A stretch of 64,000 nucleotides of DNA from Chondrus crispus (taxonomy: Eukaryota > Rhodophyta > Florideophyceae > Gigartinales > Gigartinaceae). The stretch is taken from positions 8,256 through 72,255 of the forward strand of contig NW_005178999.1 in the NCBI RefSeq assembly GCF_000350225.1, in the 5' to 3' direction. The position numbers and the translations under genes are program-made. Positions 48,455 through 60,985 of this stretch are shown in pieces (position 1 is the stretch's first letter; every line of letters begins with the position of its first letter). The notes under the pieces were generated by a model that worked only from the letters and a program-made list of their open reading frames with translations, did no database searches and was not told where the DNA came from.

Positions 48455-50903
48455 ATGAACCGTGCGGATTCCGCCGGAGAAGATACCGCCTCCGGGCGAG
48501 CAAGTACCCGAAGTGGCAGAGGCGCACAGCGCCCCCGGATCGACAATCCGGAAGCCCTGCTACGCCCGCCGTCTACCAGGGGCCAGAAGACCCCTTCCGT
48601 TTCGGACACCACCGCCGGGCTACCGGCTGGTGGGGGGAACCGCGTACAAGTACTGTACGACGCGTTACTCCCGCGACTACAAACCTGGATGGAGGATTTC
48701 CTCGCTGAGGAACTACCTCAGGTCGTCCAGGTTTGCCTCGACCGAACGGCACCAAGACTGGTGGCGGAGCATGCGGACACCGCGCTTCGCGCCCTGCTGG
48801 ACGAAAAGATCGCCCCCCTCGTACACGACGAGGTGGTGGCAGCGCTCGCCGCGGAGGACGAATCTCCGACCGCATTGGCTCTAAAGGGAGCTATTAGCTC
48901 CGCCGTGGCCATCCGTCTGGCCACGACATTTACCGAAACGGGAGGCGCGGTACCGCCGCCGGCGCCGCGCCGTGAAACCGTTCCGGGCTCAAGCTTTAAT
49001 ATCGCTGATCCGATCGGCGCCGTACCCGGGATTGATAGGATGGACCCTCACCCGGAGGGCAGAGCCATCTATCTCCCAACCGTTCACGGTGCTACAGAGA
49101 GGACCACAGAAAATGTCCTCTCCATACTCGCCGGTACGGGCGGCCCCCGCGGGACAGACAACCGCCTGGGGCTCCCCGAGACAGAGAATCGGGACCCGTA
49201 CCGGTTGAGCAGAAGACGTGCACCCGGCACGCACAGGACCGAAGCGGAATACACCCGGTATTCCGAGGCAGAAGACCCCCGTCACAGGACGGATGAAGAC
49301 CGCGAGGAACGCCGCTGGCGATACCGCGATAACCGCGAGGCACGCCACGGGCGATACCGCGATGCCGGAGGGGGAGGATACCCCTCCGATGATGACCCAT
49401 CCGGTTCGGAAGACTCTCGCAGGCGGGGCTACAGGGCACGCCGCGATAGAAGCCGAGACCGGCACCGGCACGACCCGTCCGACTCGGAAGACTACCACAC
49501 CGAGTCGGATGAGGGGCTTCGTCGCTCGAGCAGACGCCGCCGGGCTGCCCCGAAGAGCGACGAGCGACGGCCCACGGTAATCAGGCCCCTCAATGACCTG
49601 TTTACCAAGGCCGTCAACTACAAGACCTACCGCCTGGAACGGCGTAGCTCGCGCTACGACTCCACAGTAGCGCGGCACATTAACCGTTACCGGAAAAAAA
49701 CTGGACGTGCAGATGAGGTCCCACACGTTCAGCGGTCAAGATCCGATTGCGGTATTGGGATTCCTCGCACGCCTCAAGATGGCGTGCGACCACAACGGGA
49801 TCACCGAGGGAGCCGCCGTGTGGTGCTTCCAATTCTACCTCACCGGTAAGGCTCACGCCCTACTCCAGTCCCGTCTCAATGGAAATACCATGGCCGTTGA
49901 CGTGGAGCGGCGCGAGCTGCTCCGGACATACCCCCAGGTGGTCAACTTTCTGTTGCGCACCTATGCTACCGACGAGGTAATTTCCGAAGCGGTTGGGGAC
50001 GTGACCTCCTTCCGTCAGAGTTCAAACATGACAGAGGAGGTCTACAGTAACCACCTCTGGGACAAGGCCCTCCGATGCGGTACGGTGTTCTCCGACCGGC
50101 GGTTGAAGTCCCTATTCGTCGAGTGGTTACTTCCCGCCACGTGGGCGCAGGTCCGTAATTACCTCGCCACGCGCCCGGATGTGGATTACCAATCCGTGGC
50201 TCGATACGCGCAAGCGATCGGGGAAACCAATCGGGCCTCCCGTCGACAGGGGATGTCCGCCATGGCGCACCAAGAGCCGTCCGGAGCAGCTAGAAGATTT
50301 GACCGCACCGCAAGGGCGAGGCCCGTGCTGTCGGTTGAGTCAGCATCCGACATCCCGACGGCCGGGGGATTTGCTGAAGAGGCAATCCTGGCCGTGACGG
50401 ACCAAACCGCCACGCCGACCTCGATGAGCTCGCCACCGACGAGTTACTATCCGTCGCCGGCAGCCTCGACGGCGGGCGCCCCGGTTCCGCCCGCCAACCC
50501 TGGCGACGTGCGCACAAGACCGTACGGGAGGCAGGGGCAGGATCCACGCGTCCGGTTCTCCGGCGGGAGATTTCCCGGACCGCCACCATGCCGGTTCTGC
50601 CTGGACACCACGCACCGACAAGAGGGGTGCCCCGTCGTTGCCGATGCGGGCCTGCGGGCCAAGCTTCTGGAGGCACGAGAGGCCAACTACCAGAAGCTAC
50701 GCATCCGGCAAGGCCTCCGTCCGGGATCCCCGTTCAACCGCCAGGGGCCGTCCGCTTGGCGAAACCAGCGTCAAACGGCCCCCGCGGGCGTCAACGTGGT
50801 CGAGGAACAGCACCTCGACCACACCGAGGACCCCGTGGCGCGAGCCGCGGATGAAACCCGCGAGGACTTGCTGCTGACGGGGGAAGCCGGGGAGGACGCC
50901 TAG
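48455..50903 (+). mobile_element. Chromovirus gag region (fossil)
   Basis: Arg-rich, acidic and low-complexity first part, then a retrotransposon gag domain (AVLGFLARLKMACDHNGITE; WCFQFYLTGKAHALLQSRLN) and a Cys/His knuckle near the end (CRFCLDTTHRQEGC). It is part of the 11.6 kb element and should be read as a fossil, not as a host gene. Confidence 0.8.
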
Positions 50904-50923
50904 AGGCGACGACGTCTCTCCCC

Positions 50924-53900
50924 GTGCCCAGCCTCAGAAGCTTAGGCACCCCCGATCCGGCTGCGCCAGTGGAAGCGCAGCCGGGTAACCGAACGGAAGT
51001 CCAGGCCATCTGCTTCTTCAAGAAGCAGAATTACAAGATCTCCGCGACGGTTGGTCAGAAGCAGGCGTTGATGGTCGCCATCACGCCAGTGCTTGACTCA
51101 GGAGCCGTCCCGAACCTCATCCATTTACGGTGTGTCGCCGAGTCGTGGCGACCATCGATAAAACCGGTTCGGAGCCCAGCGCTCATCGACGCGTCAAACC
51201 GCGCGATGAAGGCACTAGGGGAAATACCCCTGCTCGTCCGAATCGGTGAGTTTGTGGCGCGCGTCCCGTTCCTGGTCGTCACGAGCCTCGCCGTGGACTG
51301 TATCCTCGGTACGACCTTCCTGGATCGCCACGTCAAGGCGATCCTCCCAGCGCAACGGAAGGTCGTGTTCCACGACGCGCCACCCGTGGCGTTAGTCGGA
51401 ACAACCCCCTCGAGGCACGACCGCAAGATGGCCTCGAGGAGCACCGCACAACAACTACGGCCGTCGGATAAACCCGAACGGAAGCAGGTGGCGTTCCCCG
51501 CCAACACACCGTCACGGAAGATCCGCCTCGTCAGAGGGGTGACAAATCCCCCGATGACGCAGGCCATGGTGAGGGTCGCCACGCCGGTGGGTGGGCTGTG
51601 TTTTTTACAGAACTCCCCAAAAACCGCGCACACGAATTTGACCCTCATGGCACAGGGGGTCATGGATGTTGCCCCCGAAAAACCGTTCTCGGTAATGCTC
51701 AGCAATTTTGGGCACCGCTCGGTTCACATCCCGAAGCATACCGTAGTCGGACTGGCTCTTCCGTCGCCCACTCACATCCTGACCCTTGGCGACTCGGCCG
51801 CGGAAGCGGCCGAAGCTAAGGAAGGGGGAGGGATATTTAATTCCAACCTCTCAACCGCAAAGGAGGGCGCGGAAGAAGCCGCTGACAACCGTACGGACAA
51901 GGGCGGGGCTGAACAAGCCACGCCGCCCAAGGCGCACCCCGGGGTGGTTGGAACGGATAAACCCGAAGACACGGCCGCCCCTGAGGAGGACCCCAATGCC
52001 TGGCAGGAGGACGTCCACATCGGTGCCGAGGACGAGGAGGTACGCTCGGAGATCCTCGAGGTACTGTCCGAATTCAAGGACATGTGGACCGGCCGGCTGG
52101 GAAAAATCGGGGCCACGAAGCACCGGATTGAGCTCAAGCCCGGTGCTCGCCCGATTTACCAGGCGCCTTACCGCGCCGGACCAACTGCACGGGAAAAAGA
52201 GAAAACGGAGATCGACCGCATGCTCCGGGCAGGGGTAATCGAACCCGCCACGGCCGAATGGGCGAGCCCCGTGGTATTCGTCCCTAAAAAGGATGGTACC
52301 ATGCGGTTCTGTGTCGACTACAGAAGGCTCAACGCAGTCACCGTTCGGGATTCCTATCCGTTGCCGAGGATGGACGAGTGCATCGATTCCCTCGGCGACG
52401 CTACTGTCTTTACCACGCTGGATTGCAACAGCGGGTATTGGCAAGTAGAAATCGCCGAGGAGGATCGCGACAAGACGACGTTCGCGTCGCACTGCGGGTT
52501 GTACCGATTCCTCCGCATGCCGTTCGGGTTGAAGAACGCCCCCGCTACCTTCCAGCGGGCCGTCGACATTATACTGTCGCGGGTAAAATGGGAAACCGCA
52601 ATGGTGTACCTGGATGATGTTATCATCTAATCCAAGACCGTAACGGAACACGTCGCGCACGTCCGCGAGGTTCTACGCCTACTGCGGGACGCGGGCGTGT
52701 CGCTGAAGCTGTCGAAGTGCGCCTTCTTCGATACCTCGGTCACCTACCTGGGACACGTGATTCGACCAGGTAGGTTGGAGGTCGAGCGCCGCAACGTGGT
52801 CGCCATCGAGCGCGCTCGACCTCCCCAGAACCAAACGGAATTGCGGTCATTCTTAGGAATGTGCAATGTTTACCGCCGGTTCGTGAAGGGCTTCGCAAAA
52901 ATAGCCGCTCCGCTAAACCGGAAGACGGGGAAAAATCAACCCTTCGAGTTTGAGGTTGTTACCGATGAGGAATATGAGGCGTTCGTGGAACTAAAGAAGC
53001 GCCTCGTGTCCCCACCGATCCTCGCTCTTCCCCGTTACGGAAAGAAATACACCCTGGATACGGACGCTTGCGCGTACCAGGTCGGCTGTGCCCTATTACA
53101 GGAGCAGCCGAGCGGTGACCGCTTACCGATCGGTTATTGGAGCCGCGCCCTCACGGACGCGGAGAAAAACTACACCACTACCGAGAAGGAATGCCTTGCT
53201 GTCGTGTGGAGCATCCTCACGCTTCGACCATATCTATATGGGAACACGTTTGACCTCCGTACGGATCATGAGGCCCTCCGATGGGTCCTCAACCTGGCGG
53301 ATAGCTCCGGCCGGCTAGCGCGCTGGCGTCTCCGCCTAGCCGAGTACGACTACGACGTACAGTACCGGCCGGGTATTAAGCACCAACTCGCGGATGGTGT
53401 ATCACGCCTCCGAGTTGACGGCGCAACCTCCGAACCGGTTGACGACGAGGTCCCGTGTTTCGCGGTACAATGGCGAGAGGAGGAGCAAGACCCCCGCCAA
53501 GGTACCGTACACTGGGAGACCCCCGTCGACCCGGGGAGAGCTGAGCACGCGTTCGCGGTTATGCCCGAAGAACGCGACGTCTCATCCGTAACGGTGGAAG
53601 AGTTCCTTCGGGAACAGGCCGGGGACCCCTTCTGTAGGGCGGCCGCCGAGACTGTGGGGAACCCGGACTCGCGGTACGACGTTGACCGATACGGGTTCGT
53701 CGTCCGCAAGTCCCCTCTCGATGGGACCCTGCAGCGGGTTGTACCGAAGCGGCTCCGGGCGAAGATATTGTACCTCGCCCATCATCCCCGCCTAGCCGGA
53801 CACCCGGGCGGTACGAGGATGTACTATACCCTCCGGCGGGAATATTATTGGCCTCATATGGCCAATGACGTCTTCAGTACCGTACGGAATTGCGCGTCAT

Positions 53901-55096
53901 GCGCTGCCACCCGGGGAACCCTGGTGAGGCACCAGAAGGATCTCAAGCTCTTCCCAGCGGCAGGACCGCTGGATTTCGTCGCCATGGACCTGCTGGGTCC
54001 TTTACCGAAGACGGCGCACGGGAATCGCCACGTGCTCGTCATGACCGACCGGTTTACGAAGCTGACGCGCAGTATCCCGTTACGGACAACCACCGCGTCG
54101 GTCGTGGCAAACGCCTTCCTGGACAATTGGGTCTACGTATACGGCGCACCTCGTTACGTGCTAACCGATAACGGACCACAATTTGCCGCCAAGTTCTTCG
54201 ACGCGGTGTGCGCCTTGCTGGGGGTGAGGCACTACCTGACTACCGCCTATCACCCCCAAACAAATGGGCAAACCGAACGGTTCAACCGTACTCTGGTACA
54301 GCGCCTCCGACATTATGTCGCGGAGCACCAGAGGGACTGGAACGAATACATCCAGCCCCTGACCTTCGCGTATAACACGCAGGTCCACCGGTCGACGGAG
54401 ACAACCCCGTTCGACCTGGTGCTGACGCGACCACCGTCCGGTTTGGCGCTGCCCGGTACTGTACCGCAGGATGCCGTCTCCAACACGGAAGATCCGAGGA
54501 CCCCGGTACAGTACAAGCGCGCGACGCTGCGTAAACTCCGCGACGACCTTGAGCGCGCGCGGGTGAAGCTAACCGCGGCGCAAAGGCGATACAAGGCCGA
54601 CTTCGATAAGAAGGTGCGTTTCCGTCCGGTCATCGAGGTGGGAGACCTGGTCTATGTTGACCGCCCACCTCGGCCATTGACGAGTACCGAACGGGGAGAC
54701 CTGCCAAGTAATGACGGGGGACCCTCTGTCAAGCTGTTACCGAAAACGGAAGGCCCGTTTCGGGTCCGATCCGCTACGGAGACCACCGTGGTCGTCGATC
54801 AAGACGGGGTCTCAATCCGCGTGAGCATCGATCGGATAACCCGGATGCCGCGGGGACCTCGCGACGTCACTACGGCCGCCCCGACCCAGCCCGCGGCGGC
54901 CGGAGAACCCGAACCCGCCGCGGAGTATGTGGTCGACCATCTGGTCGACCACCGGGAGAACCGCACAGGGGCCCAGTACAAGGTCCGCTGGTATGGCTAC
55001 GCCCCAGCGGACGATACCTGGGAACCCGCGGAGGGACTCCCCCAGGCCTTCATAGACCGCTTCTGGCGCACGCGGGCGGCAGCACGCCACCGCTAA
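50924..55096 (+). mobile_element. Chromovirus pol region with chromodomain (fossil)
   Basis: Domains in order: retropepsin-like protease (PVLDSGAVPNLIHL), reverse transcriptase (FCVDYRRLN; MPFGLKNAPATFQR; YLDD box), RNase H (LDTDACAYQVG; TDHEALRWVL), integrase with its HHCC finger (HHPRLAGHPGG, then CASC) and DDE core (FVAMDLLGPLPK; LTDNGPQFAAKF), and a C-terminal chromodomain (AQYKVRWYGYAPADDTWEPA). The chromodomain places it in the chromovirus clade of Metaviridae; such domains can direct insertion to marked chromatin. Confidence 0.93.
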
Positions 55097-55149
55097 CACC
55101 ACACTGGGCAACCCAGCGCGGGGCGGGACGACCCCGAGAAGGACCTCCC

Positions 55150-55375
55150 CCGCGCGGCGGCCAATCGCCACCGCAAACCCCGCGCCAGAAGACCCGGCGC
55201 AGGAGGGGGCAAGGTCGCCAAAGACGCACGCGGAACCCCGCCTGCGTCATCGAAAGCCCCGCGCCGGAAGACCCGGCGCAGGAGGGGGCGACGTCGCCAC
55301 AGACGCACGCAGAACCCCGCGCGCATCACCGCAAGCCCCGCGCCGGAAGACCCGGCGCAGGAGGAGGCTGACCCG
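55150..55375. repeat. 79-bp tandem repeat, about 2.5 copies
   Basis: Unit beginning GCGCCGGAAGACCCGGCGCA repeats at 55182, 55261 and 55340, in the spacer after the integrase. It is GC-rich with a short internal palindrome per unit. Confidence 0.85.
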
Positions 55376-56121
55376 CCGAAAGGACTACCCCACGCGGCGG
55401 TGGCCAAACGGCTCGGCACTCCAGTGCCTGCCCGCTGGCGAGGGACGGAACCCAGCGCGTAAATACCGTTTGGGGACGACCTCACCGGGGCTCCAGGGCA
55501 CTGTAGGCCACGTGTTGCGCGAGTGGCATACACCGCCCGGCACGTGTGGCCGCTGGCCCATGGAGGCGGTTCAAGACGCCTCCGACCCCGGGGGGTGCCC
55601 AATCGGAGCTCGTCAACGCCCTGAAAAGGCCACCCGCCGCGGGGCGGTAAAATCCGGTCAAAATTGCCCACCGGATGGGGGTCCTCCACTGTCGCGGGGG
55701 TAACTGGAGGAACCACCCCGCGACCACTTCGGGCACCCACCGCGCGGAGTCTCACCGGCATGAGCCAGAGGGTAACCCGGCCGCCACGAGGACAACCGGC
55801 GAACAGGTGTGGGGAAGTGGCGTTGTAGTGGCGTCCGAGCCCTCGCCTACCGAGACGGCGGAGCCACGGCTGGGGGTGCCACGGGCCAGGAGGCGCCGGA
55901 GCCCCCGCCGAGCGGCAAGCCCCCGCCGCGGATGCGCGAGTGGTGCTTCACACGACCACGGCCCCGCGCCGGACCCGACCGGCGCGGAAGGGCTACAGTA
56001 CCGAACGGGAAGGGCAGTGAAGAAAAGAAGGAAGAAGGACAGGAGGCGCGCAATTTACTGGAACGGACGGGACCTGGTCCCCGGAGGCGGTTTGCTACTC
56101 TCACCGCCTCCCCCGCTGGCA

Positions 56122-56529
56122 TCACTCCCGACGCTGGCGTTTGGCAGAGGGCTCCGCCCCCCGCGCCGCCGCGCTGGCGGGATCAGTGTCGACGGTACCG
56201 TACGGTCTCTTCGCGGACACTTGCTCGCTCAAGACGGCGAGGTGGTCCTGTGCCGAACGGATCCGCGCCATCGTCTCACTGCGCAGGAGATCCTCGCCAG
56301 TGTCGCGCTGGCGGATGGCGAACTGCAAGCCGGCCACCCGCGCCCTGAGCTGGGTCGCCTCGACTAGCCAGGTGCGCGCGGACTCCAAAGCCGCCGCAAG
56401 GGTGGTCGGTGCAGGGACCCCCGCGTAGCCACACTCCGTCTGCAGAGCGCACAGGGCGGCCTGCGCGTCCGGAACCAAGACGAGGGCTTCGTCTGCTGGC
56501 GCCTCACTCGGAACCCCACCGGCCGCCAT
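56122..56529 (-). mobile_element. Second antisense ORF of the chromovirus cassette
   Basis: 135 codons, starting 10 bp after the end of the larger antisense ORF. Helical, probably coiled coil (LESARTWLVEATQLRARVAG), with a basic C-terminus (SAKRQRRE) that could be a nuclear signal. The family is unknown. Its tight spacing to the neighbour suggests one antisense transcript. Confidence 0.5.
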
Positions 56530-56538
56530 AGAGGGGGT

Positions 56539-58455
56539 CTATGTCCCCGTCGCGGTCATTTCGCTGACGGGGAAACCGGCAGGGCCCGGCACCGATCCGG
56601 TAGCCACCACAGGGAGGTTGCCCCCCGCAGGCTCGACAGAAGGAGCCTTGCGAGCGGCCCCCACCGGGGCGGGGTCCGTTACCGGCACTTCCGTTACCGG
56701 CACTTCCATGACCGGTGTGTCCGAGGCCGGCGCTGCCGCGATCACAGGCGGAGAACCCGCAGTGATCGCGTCTCCCATCGTGGGAGGCGTCGAGGGACCG
56801 ACTGAAAGGCCCTCTCCAAGGGCCGGTTCCCCCGGCATCAGTAGGACCGACTCCGTTGACGCGGGCAGAGACCCGACGGACGGTCCGGCGGGGGTCCCGG
56901 CGGAAGCAACCGCGGCGCCCCACCCGTCACCGGAGGCGATGACCGCCCCGTACGACGGCGACCCGTGGTCGGGCAGGGGGTCGTACCAGTGGTCGGCCTC
57001 CGCCGACGTGCCATCCCAATGCGGCATCCGCAGGGAACAGCCGCGGGCCCAACTGTACCACACAAAGTCGCAGCGCTCCGGGAGGGACCAGTCCAACCGT
57101 TCGGAAAAATCGAGGATGGCCTCCACGCCAACCGGGTCGAACGACGTCCCCTCGAGGATGGCGGCCACCCCGACCGATCGGATGAGCTGCAGAAGCCCCG
57201 CCGACAAACGGAAGAGAGAGCCTCGCTCGCCGGGCTCGTTCCCGGTCTGGCTCGCTAGGCGAGGGTCCGGGCACTTGGTGAAGAACGGGAGGCCATCCCG
57301 TGCGGCGTGTAGGAAACACAGCAACACCAGGACGGCCCACTCCGAGAGCAGGATGGCGTCGATCAGTCGACGCATCCCGGGCGTCGCTTCTCGCCCGAAG
57401 GAACCGTCCGGCATCCACCGCGCTGCGGCATAAGCCAGCACGCTGGGCGTGGGTACGCAGAGGTACTGCGGAGCTTCCAGATTGCTCCAACCGCTCGGTA
57501 GGGCTGGGTATAGCTGCCCCCTGGCCCCTGTGGGCACGGCGAAGAATTCCGTCGTATACCACATGTGGAAGTAGGCATCGGCGCGGCGGCACCGCAGCCG
57601 GCTCTCCTTGGCGGAATTCTCGCCCCACCGCACACGGTTAGCCACGCTGTACCACCGGTCGAACGGGCGGGGGAATGCCACCAACTGCACGTGGGGCTTA
57701 GAATCCACGTCCCCGCCGAACCTCTCGAAGAGGTCGAACAACCGCGAATGGTACCGGTCCTCCCCCGCACAGCGGATGTACAGGAGATCCGAGCGGGAGT
57801 CCGCCATCACGCGGTGAGGCACGTGGACCCAGCGGGTCCTCCAAGCGGCCGCGCGGCTGTCTTGGCGGATTCGATCGCGAGGGGAGGGCGTACGGATACC
57901 CCGTCGCCTGGGGATGGCCGCAAACCGAGCGGCATCGGGGAAGGCCGTCGCGATGTACGCCTCGGCGGACATCGGCGGCTGCGCCTGTGAGGGGTTGCGA
58001 CCGCCTCGGGGAATCCGGTGGTCTAACTCGGCCCCGGGTAGCAAACCCCGCACGGCACGTACACCCGTCCGGAGCCAGCTGGACGGCGGAGCCTCGGTCG
58101 CCGGGGGCGTGGCCGCGTACGGATCCGGCGGTACCGGGTGGTTATCCGCGCCGGCCGTCGCCTGCCCCGCGGCTACAGCCCAGTCTGGGGACCGTCTCAG
58201 TACGGTCGTCTCGCCGACGTGGGGAGCCGGGGCGGAGCGCAGAGGGCGCAGCAGGGGGCCTTGGACGGCGGTAGGGCCGCGCGAGGGAAGGACCCCCGCG
58301 CCCGAAGCCCGCACCCGCGGAGCCGCGATGCTCGTCGCGTTTCGACCCCCGGGACCCGCCGCCAGCGCCGGGTGAAAGGTCGGTACCGGCGCGGCTGGCG
58401 CTGCAGGGGGCTGAGCCCGAGGGGGGCGACCCCGCTCGGATGATCGGTTATCCAT
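56539..58455 (-). mobile_element. Large antisense ORF of the chromovirus
   Basis: An open frame of about 638 codons from the ATG at 58455, in the opposite direction to gag-pol, between the integrase and the 3' LTR. The frame is open further up into the LTR. The N-terminal third is Pro/Arg/Ala-rich. The middle is globular-looking (WVHVPHRVMADSRSDLLYIR; FERFGGDVDSKPHVQLVAFP; WSNLEAPQYLCVPTPSVLAY), with a hydrophobic segment (LSEWAVLVLLCFLHAA). The tail is low complexity. I recognise no domain. Antisense ORFs are known from some plant Ty3/gypsy elements. Confidence 0.55.
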
Positions 58456-58745
58456 GCGGGGGGAGGACGGAAGGAGGGGGCGAGATTTGGAAGTGGAGGT
58501 AATGGGGTGCGTGGTGTGAAGTGAGGTGGGAGAAAAGAAAAGCGTGAGGGGACCCATTGCCGCGCCAGGGGATCCGACGCGGTTAAATACCAAAAACTCC
58601 ATGGGCTCCCCCATGGAGTTGGCCGCAGCCCGCCCGCGCCCCCGTGGTCGGCGCGGACTTCTCCGTACGGATGGGACACCCTGCCAGCCGGTCATGTCAA
58701 CCCCCGGCCGCGACGAGGACGTGTCGTGAAGTAAGGAAGGGGGTC

Positions 58746-59338
58746 TGTGGTACAATTCCACACCGCGACCCCCGGTGGGAGATGAGAACCGTCGGGACGG
58801 GCGGTTACTGCTGTAGTAATCGTGCACGCGCCCTCTGAAAGCACAGTTGTACCTCCACGGCGTACACGTGGAACAACCGTTGGCGCCGGTTGTGGCCACG
58901 GGCACACGTGGGCGACCTGTCCGGTAAGTAATTAGCAATGAGTGGTTAATGGTACAAATTAGCCAATTTAGTACAGTAGCTGGTATACAGTATGTAACAG
59001 CTACTGTAGCGGGACAGGTGTCCTGGCGTCCCACTGAGGGGTTAAGACCAGGGGCACCTGCCCCGTTCCAGTAAACGGGGGCAGACTCGCCTCCCTTCCC
59101 TTTACGGCTTTTTGCTAACTCCGTCCGGTTTTACCTCTAAGTCTCAGGCTTCTAACCCGTGACCGGCCGTCCGGATCTAACACCACCGACCGGCTGCGCG
59201 TCACCGGCCACGTGAGCCTTCCCTCCTTTCGAGTCCTTCCGTACGGTTTGCGCTCGCGTGGGTTACCCAGCGGCGCGCGCTCCCTTACCTCTAACCCCCC
59301 TCGTTCCGAGTGGTCGGGGCGACCGTAGTTATACCACA
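58746..59338 (+). repeat. 3' LTR of the chromovirus
   Basis: About 593 bp, counterpart of 47736-48327. It ends TACCACA and is followed by the duplicated ACACT. Confidence 0.95.
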
Positions 59339-59343
59339 ACACT

Positions 59344-60059
59344 CTCTGCCCGGTTGCAACCCAACCTAGCTGTCTGATGAGTGTTTCGACCACGGTAAAC
59401 GGAAGAGCGGATTGCAATCTAACATTTGAAATGGAGGCTGCTTAAAAGTAGGGATTACAACTCAAAACAGGGGTCCTTGAAGATAGCTCTCGTAACTGCC
59501 TTTCAGAGTCCAAAACGTCCAACATTTTTGGAAGAAACTGGCAATAAGCTACTCCAGGTATGCGGTGCTGGTGAAATAGGCCCAGAACATGCGTTTTGCT
59601 TTGCTGGATCGTCTCTGGTGCTATCAAACGCCAGAAACAGCCACTGTGCACATCCGTTTATACACGAAACTTTCAAAACCCCATTACGTCTCCGACGCAC
59701 ACATCGACATTTCATTGAATTACTCAGAAATTGCCAAAAAATATCGTTTATTTAAACACGATTCAGTCACTCCTCAAAATAGCTCCAAAAGCGCAAATAA
59801 CAGATATCCTGGCAAACCTTTACAACACAGTGCAAAACATGATTGTATTTACGAAAAAACCAAGTAACTATGTGGTGACTAGCAGTCCTCGCTAGGATCC
59901 CGGCCAAGCAAATCGAGAACGGAGCTCCCCTTTAAATGTAGCTTCATAATATCAGCGCGTTTCTCACGATACCTTTTTTGAATACGGCGTCGCCGCTCAA
60001 GCTGACTGTTTCAAATAATACTGTGCCAACGACTCGTGAGTTGTTGATACAGACTCATA
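59344..60059. other. Region between chromovirus and transposase relic
   Basis: No confident gene. Short frames at 59426-59755 have no recognisable content. The part after about 59900 may be the decayed C-terminus of the transposase relic (a minus-strand peptide TFKGELRSRFAWPGS is visible). Confidence 0.4.
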
Positions 60060-60485
60060 TCCTGTTCACGCAACGGCTTCCAACGAATATGAAAATTTGT
60101 CAATCCCAAACAGTCTAAAGACCGGGTCATAATTTTCATAACTCCACTTCAACTTACATCCTATAACATTCCAAAGACCGCACAACCACCCGAAATAGTT
60201 CTCCAAAATGATTATATCGCTGGAAATATCCTTTTTCTCCGCAACTTCCCCTGGAGACAGAAATCCCGCTTGCGGTTTGCGCTTAGGGTGGACAATTCTG
60301 CAAAACTCAGCCGCGCCCTGATAGCCTTTGTCAGCAAGAATTGCCTATTGCCCTGTGTAGCATTCGTGCAGCGGCCCCTCGTCACCGATCTCCTTTTCGT
60401 CGTTCCTCTTTCGCTGCGCACGCCTATGAAAAGACTGCATGCTTTGAAAAATAACCAAATCCGAAACAGACCCCGGTTCATGACT
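60060..60485 (-). pseudogene. DDE transposase relic (DDE_Tnp_4 / Harbinger-ISL2EU type)
   Basis: The minus strand reads EPGSVSDLVIFQSMQSFHRR, EKEIGDEGPLHECYTGQ, then after an in-frame TAG AILADKGYQGAAEFCRIVHP, then SSDIIILENYFGWLCGLWNV. These are the classic GSVSDL, LADKGYQG and SSDxxxxEN...FG blocks around the catalytic Asp and Glu residues. The N-terminal half is missing and further stops follow downstream. No inverted repeats were found. It is an old, dead DNA transposon fragment. Confidence 0.8.
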
Positions 60486-60519
60486 AGAGGATACTGCGAA
60501 TCCGGTCGGAGTTACGGGG

Positions 60520-60985
60520 ACCGCTGTAGGATAACTCCTCCCCACCCTGGGTTGGGTGAGAGGCGAAGGCTATGGCGAGGGAGCACACGGCGCGGATGCA
60601 ACGCGCAAATTGAACCGATCGGACGAGCTCGCGAAAAGGGAGTGGCTCACTGGCCGATTACGCGCAGTTGCCCCGTGGGGCGTGAACGGAAGCGACTGGT
60701 AACGGGTTCGAAGCCAGCGCGCGCGATATACAACCGAAACGGACGTATATAGGCGCGAAAGTGACGGGGGCGAGCTTGCCTCAGTTTACTGGTGGGGACG
60801 CGGGCCAGGTCTTAACCCCTCAGAGGGACGCCTCGGACACCTGTCCCAGTATAGTAGTACAGTACCTGCCGCCTAGTGCGTGCCGGGTACTGTACACAAT
60901 TAAAAAGCTAGAGCCATAATTACTACTATTGCACGGACTCTGCTATTACACGTGTGCCCTACTGTACACGCGTGATGCTTACAGA
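60520..60985 (-). mobile_element. Diverged solo LTR related to the chromovirus
   Basis: In reverse orientation it shows the LTR landmarks of the 11.6 kb element in the same order: GGGACAGGTGTCC, GAGGGGTTAAGACC, CCAGTAAAC and the GCAAGCTCGCC block. Similarity is much lower than between the two full LTRs, so it is older or from a sister family. The ends are approximate. No internal region is attached, so it is probably a solo LTR. Confidence 0.65.

Larger units (their letters stand above)
47736..59338 (+). mobile_element. Gypsy-type chromovirus LTR retrotransposon (11.6 kb)
   Basis: An endogenous virus-like fossil. Long terminal repeats at both ends start TGTGGTA and the right one ends TACCACA. 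The element is flanked by the 5-bp duplication ACACT (47731-47735 and 59339-59343), showing a single complete insertion. Parts in order: 5' LTR, gag, protease/reverse transcriptase/RNase H/integrase, chromodomain, tandem-repeat spacer, antisense two-ORF cassette, 3' LTR. The LTRs look about 96% alike by eye, which suggests a fairly recent but not brand-new insertion. It is largely whole but broken, with roughly two or three interruptions in its sense frames. It sits only 65 bp from the Tc1 element. Confidence 0.95.

Noticed and set aside
55093-55761. Minus-strand 222-codon frame over the tandem repeats
   Set aside because: It follows from the 79-bp GC-rich repeat and has no protein-like features.
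60212-60481. 89-codon minus-strand frame over the transposase relic
   Set aside because: Wrong frame. The relic's conserved blocks are read in another frame.
60640-60720. tRNA-like A box (TGGCTCACTGG) and B box (GGTTCGAAGCC)
   Set aside because: The same arrangement, in diverged form, occurs in the LTRs of the nearby chromovirus, and no cloverleaf could be drawn. It belongs to the solo LTR.
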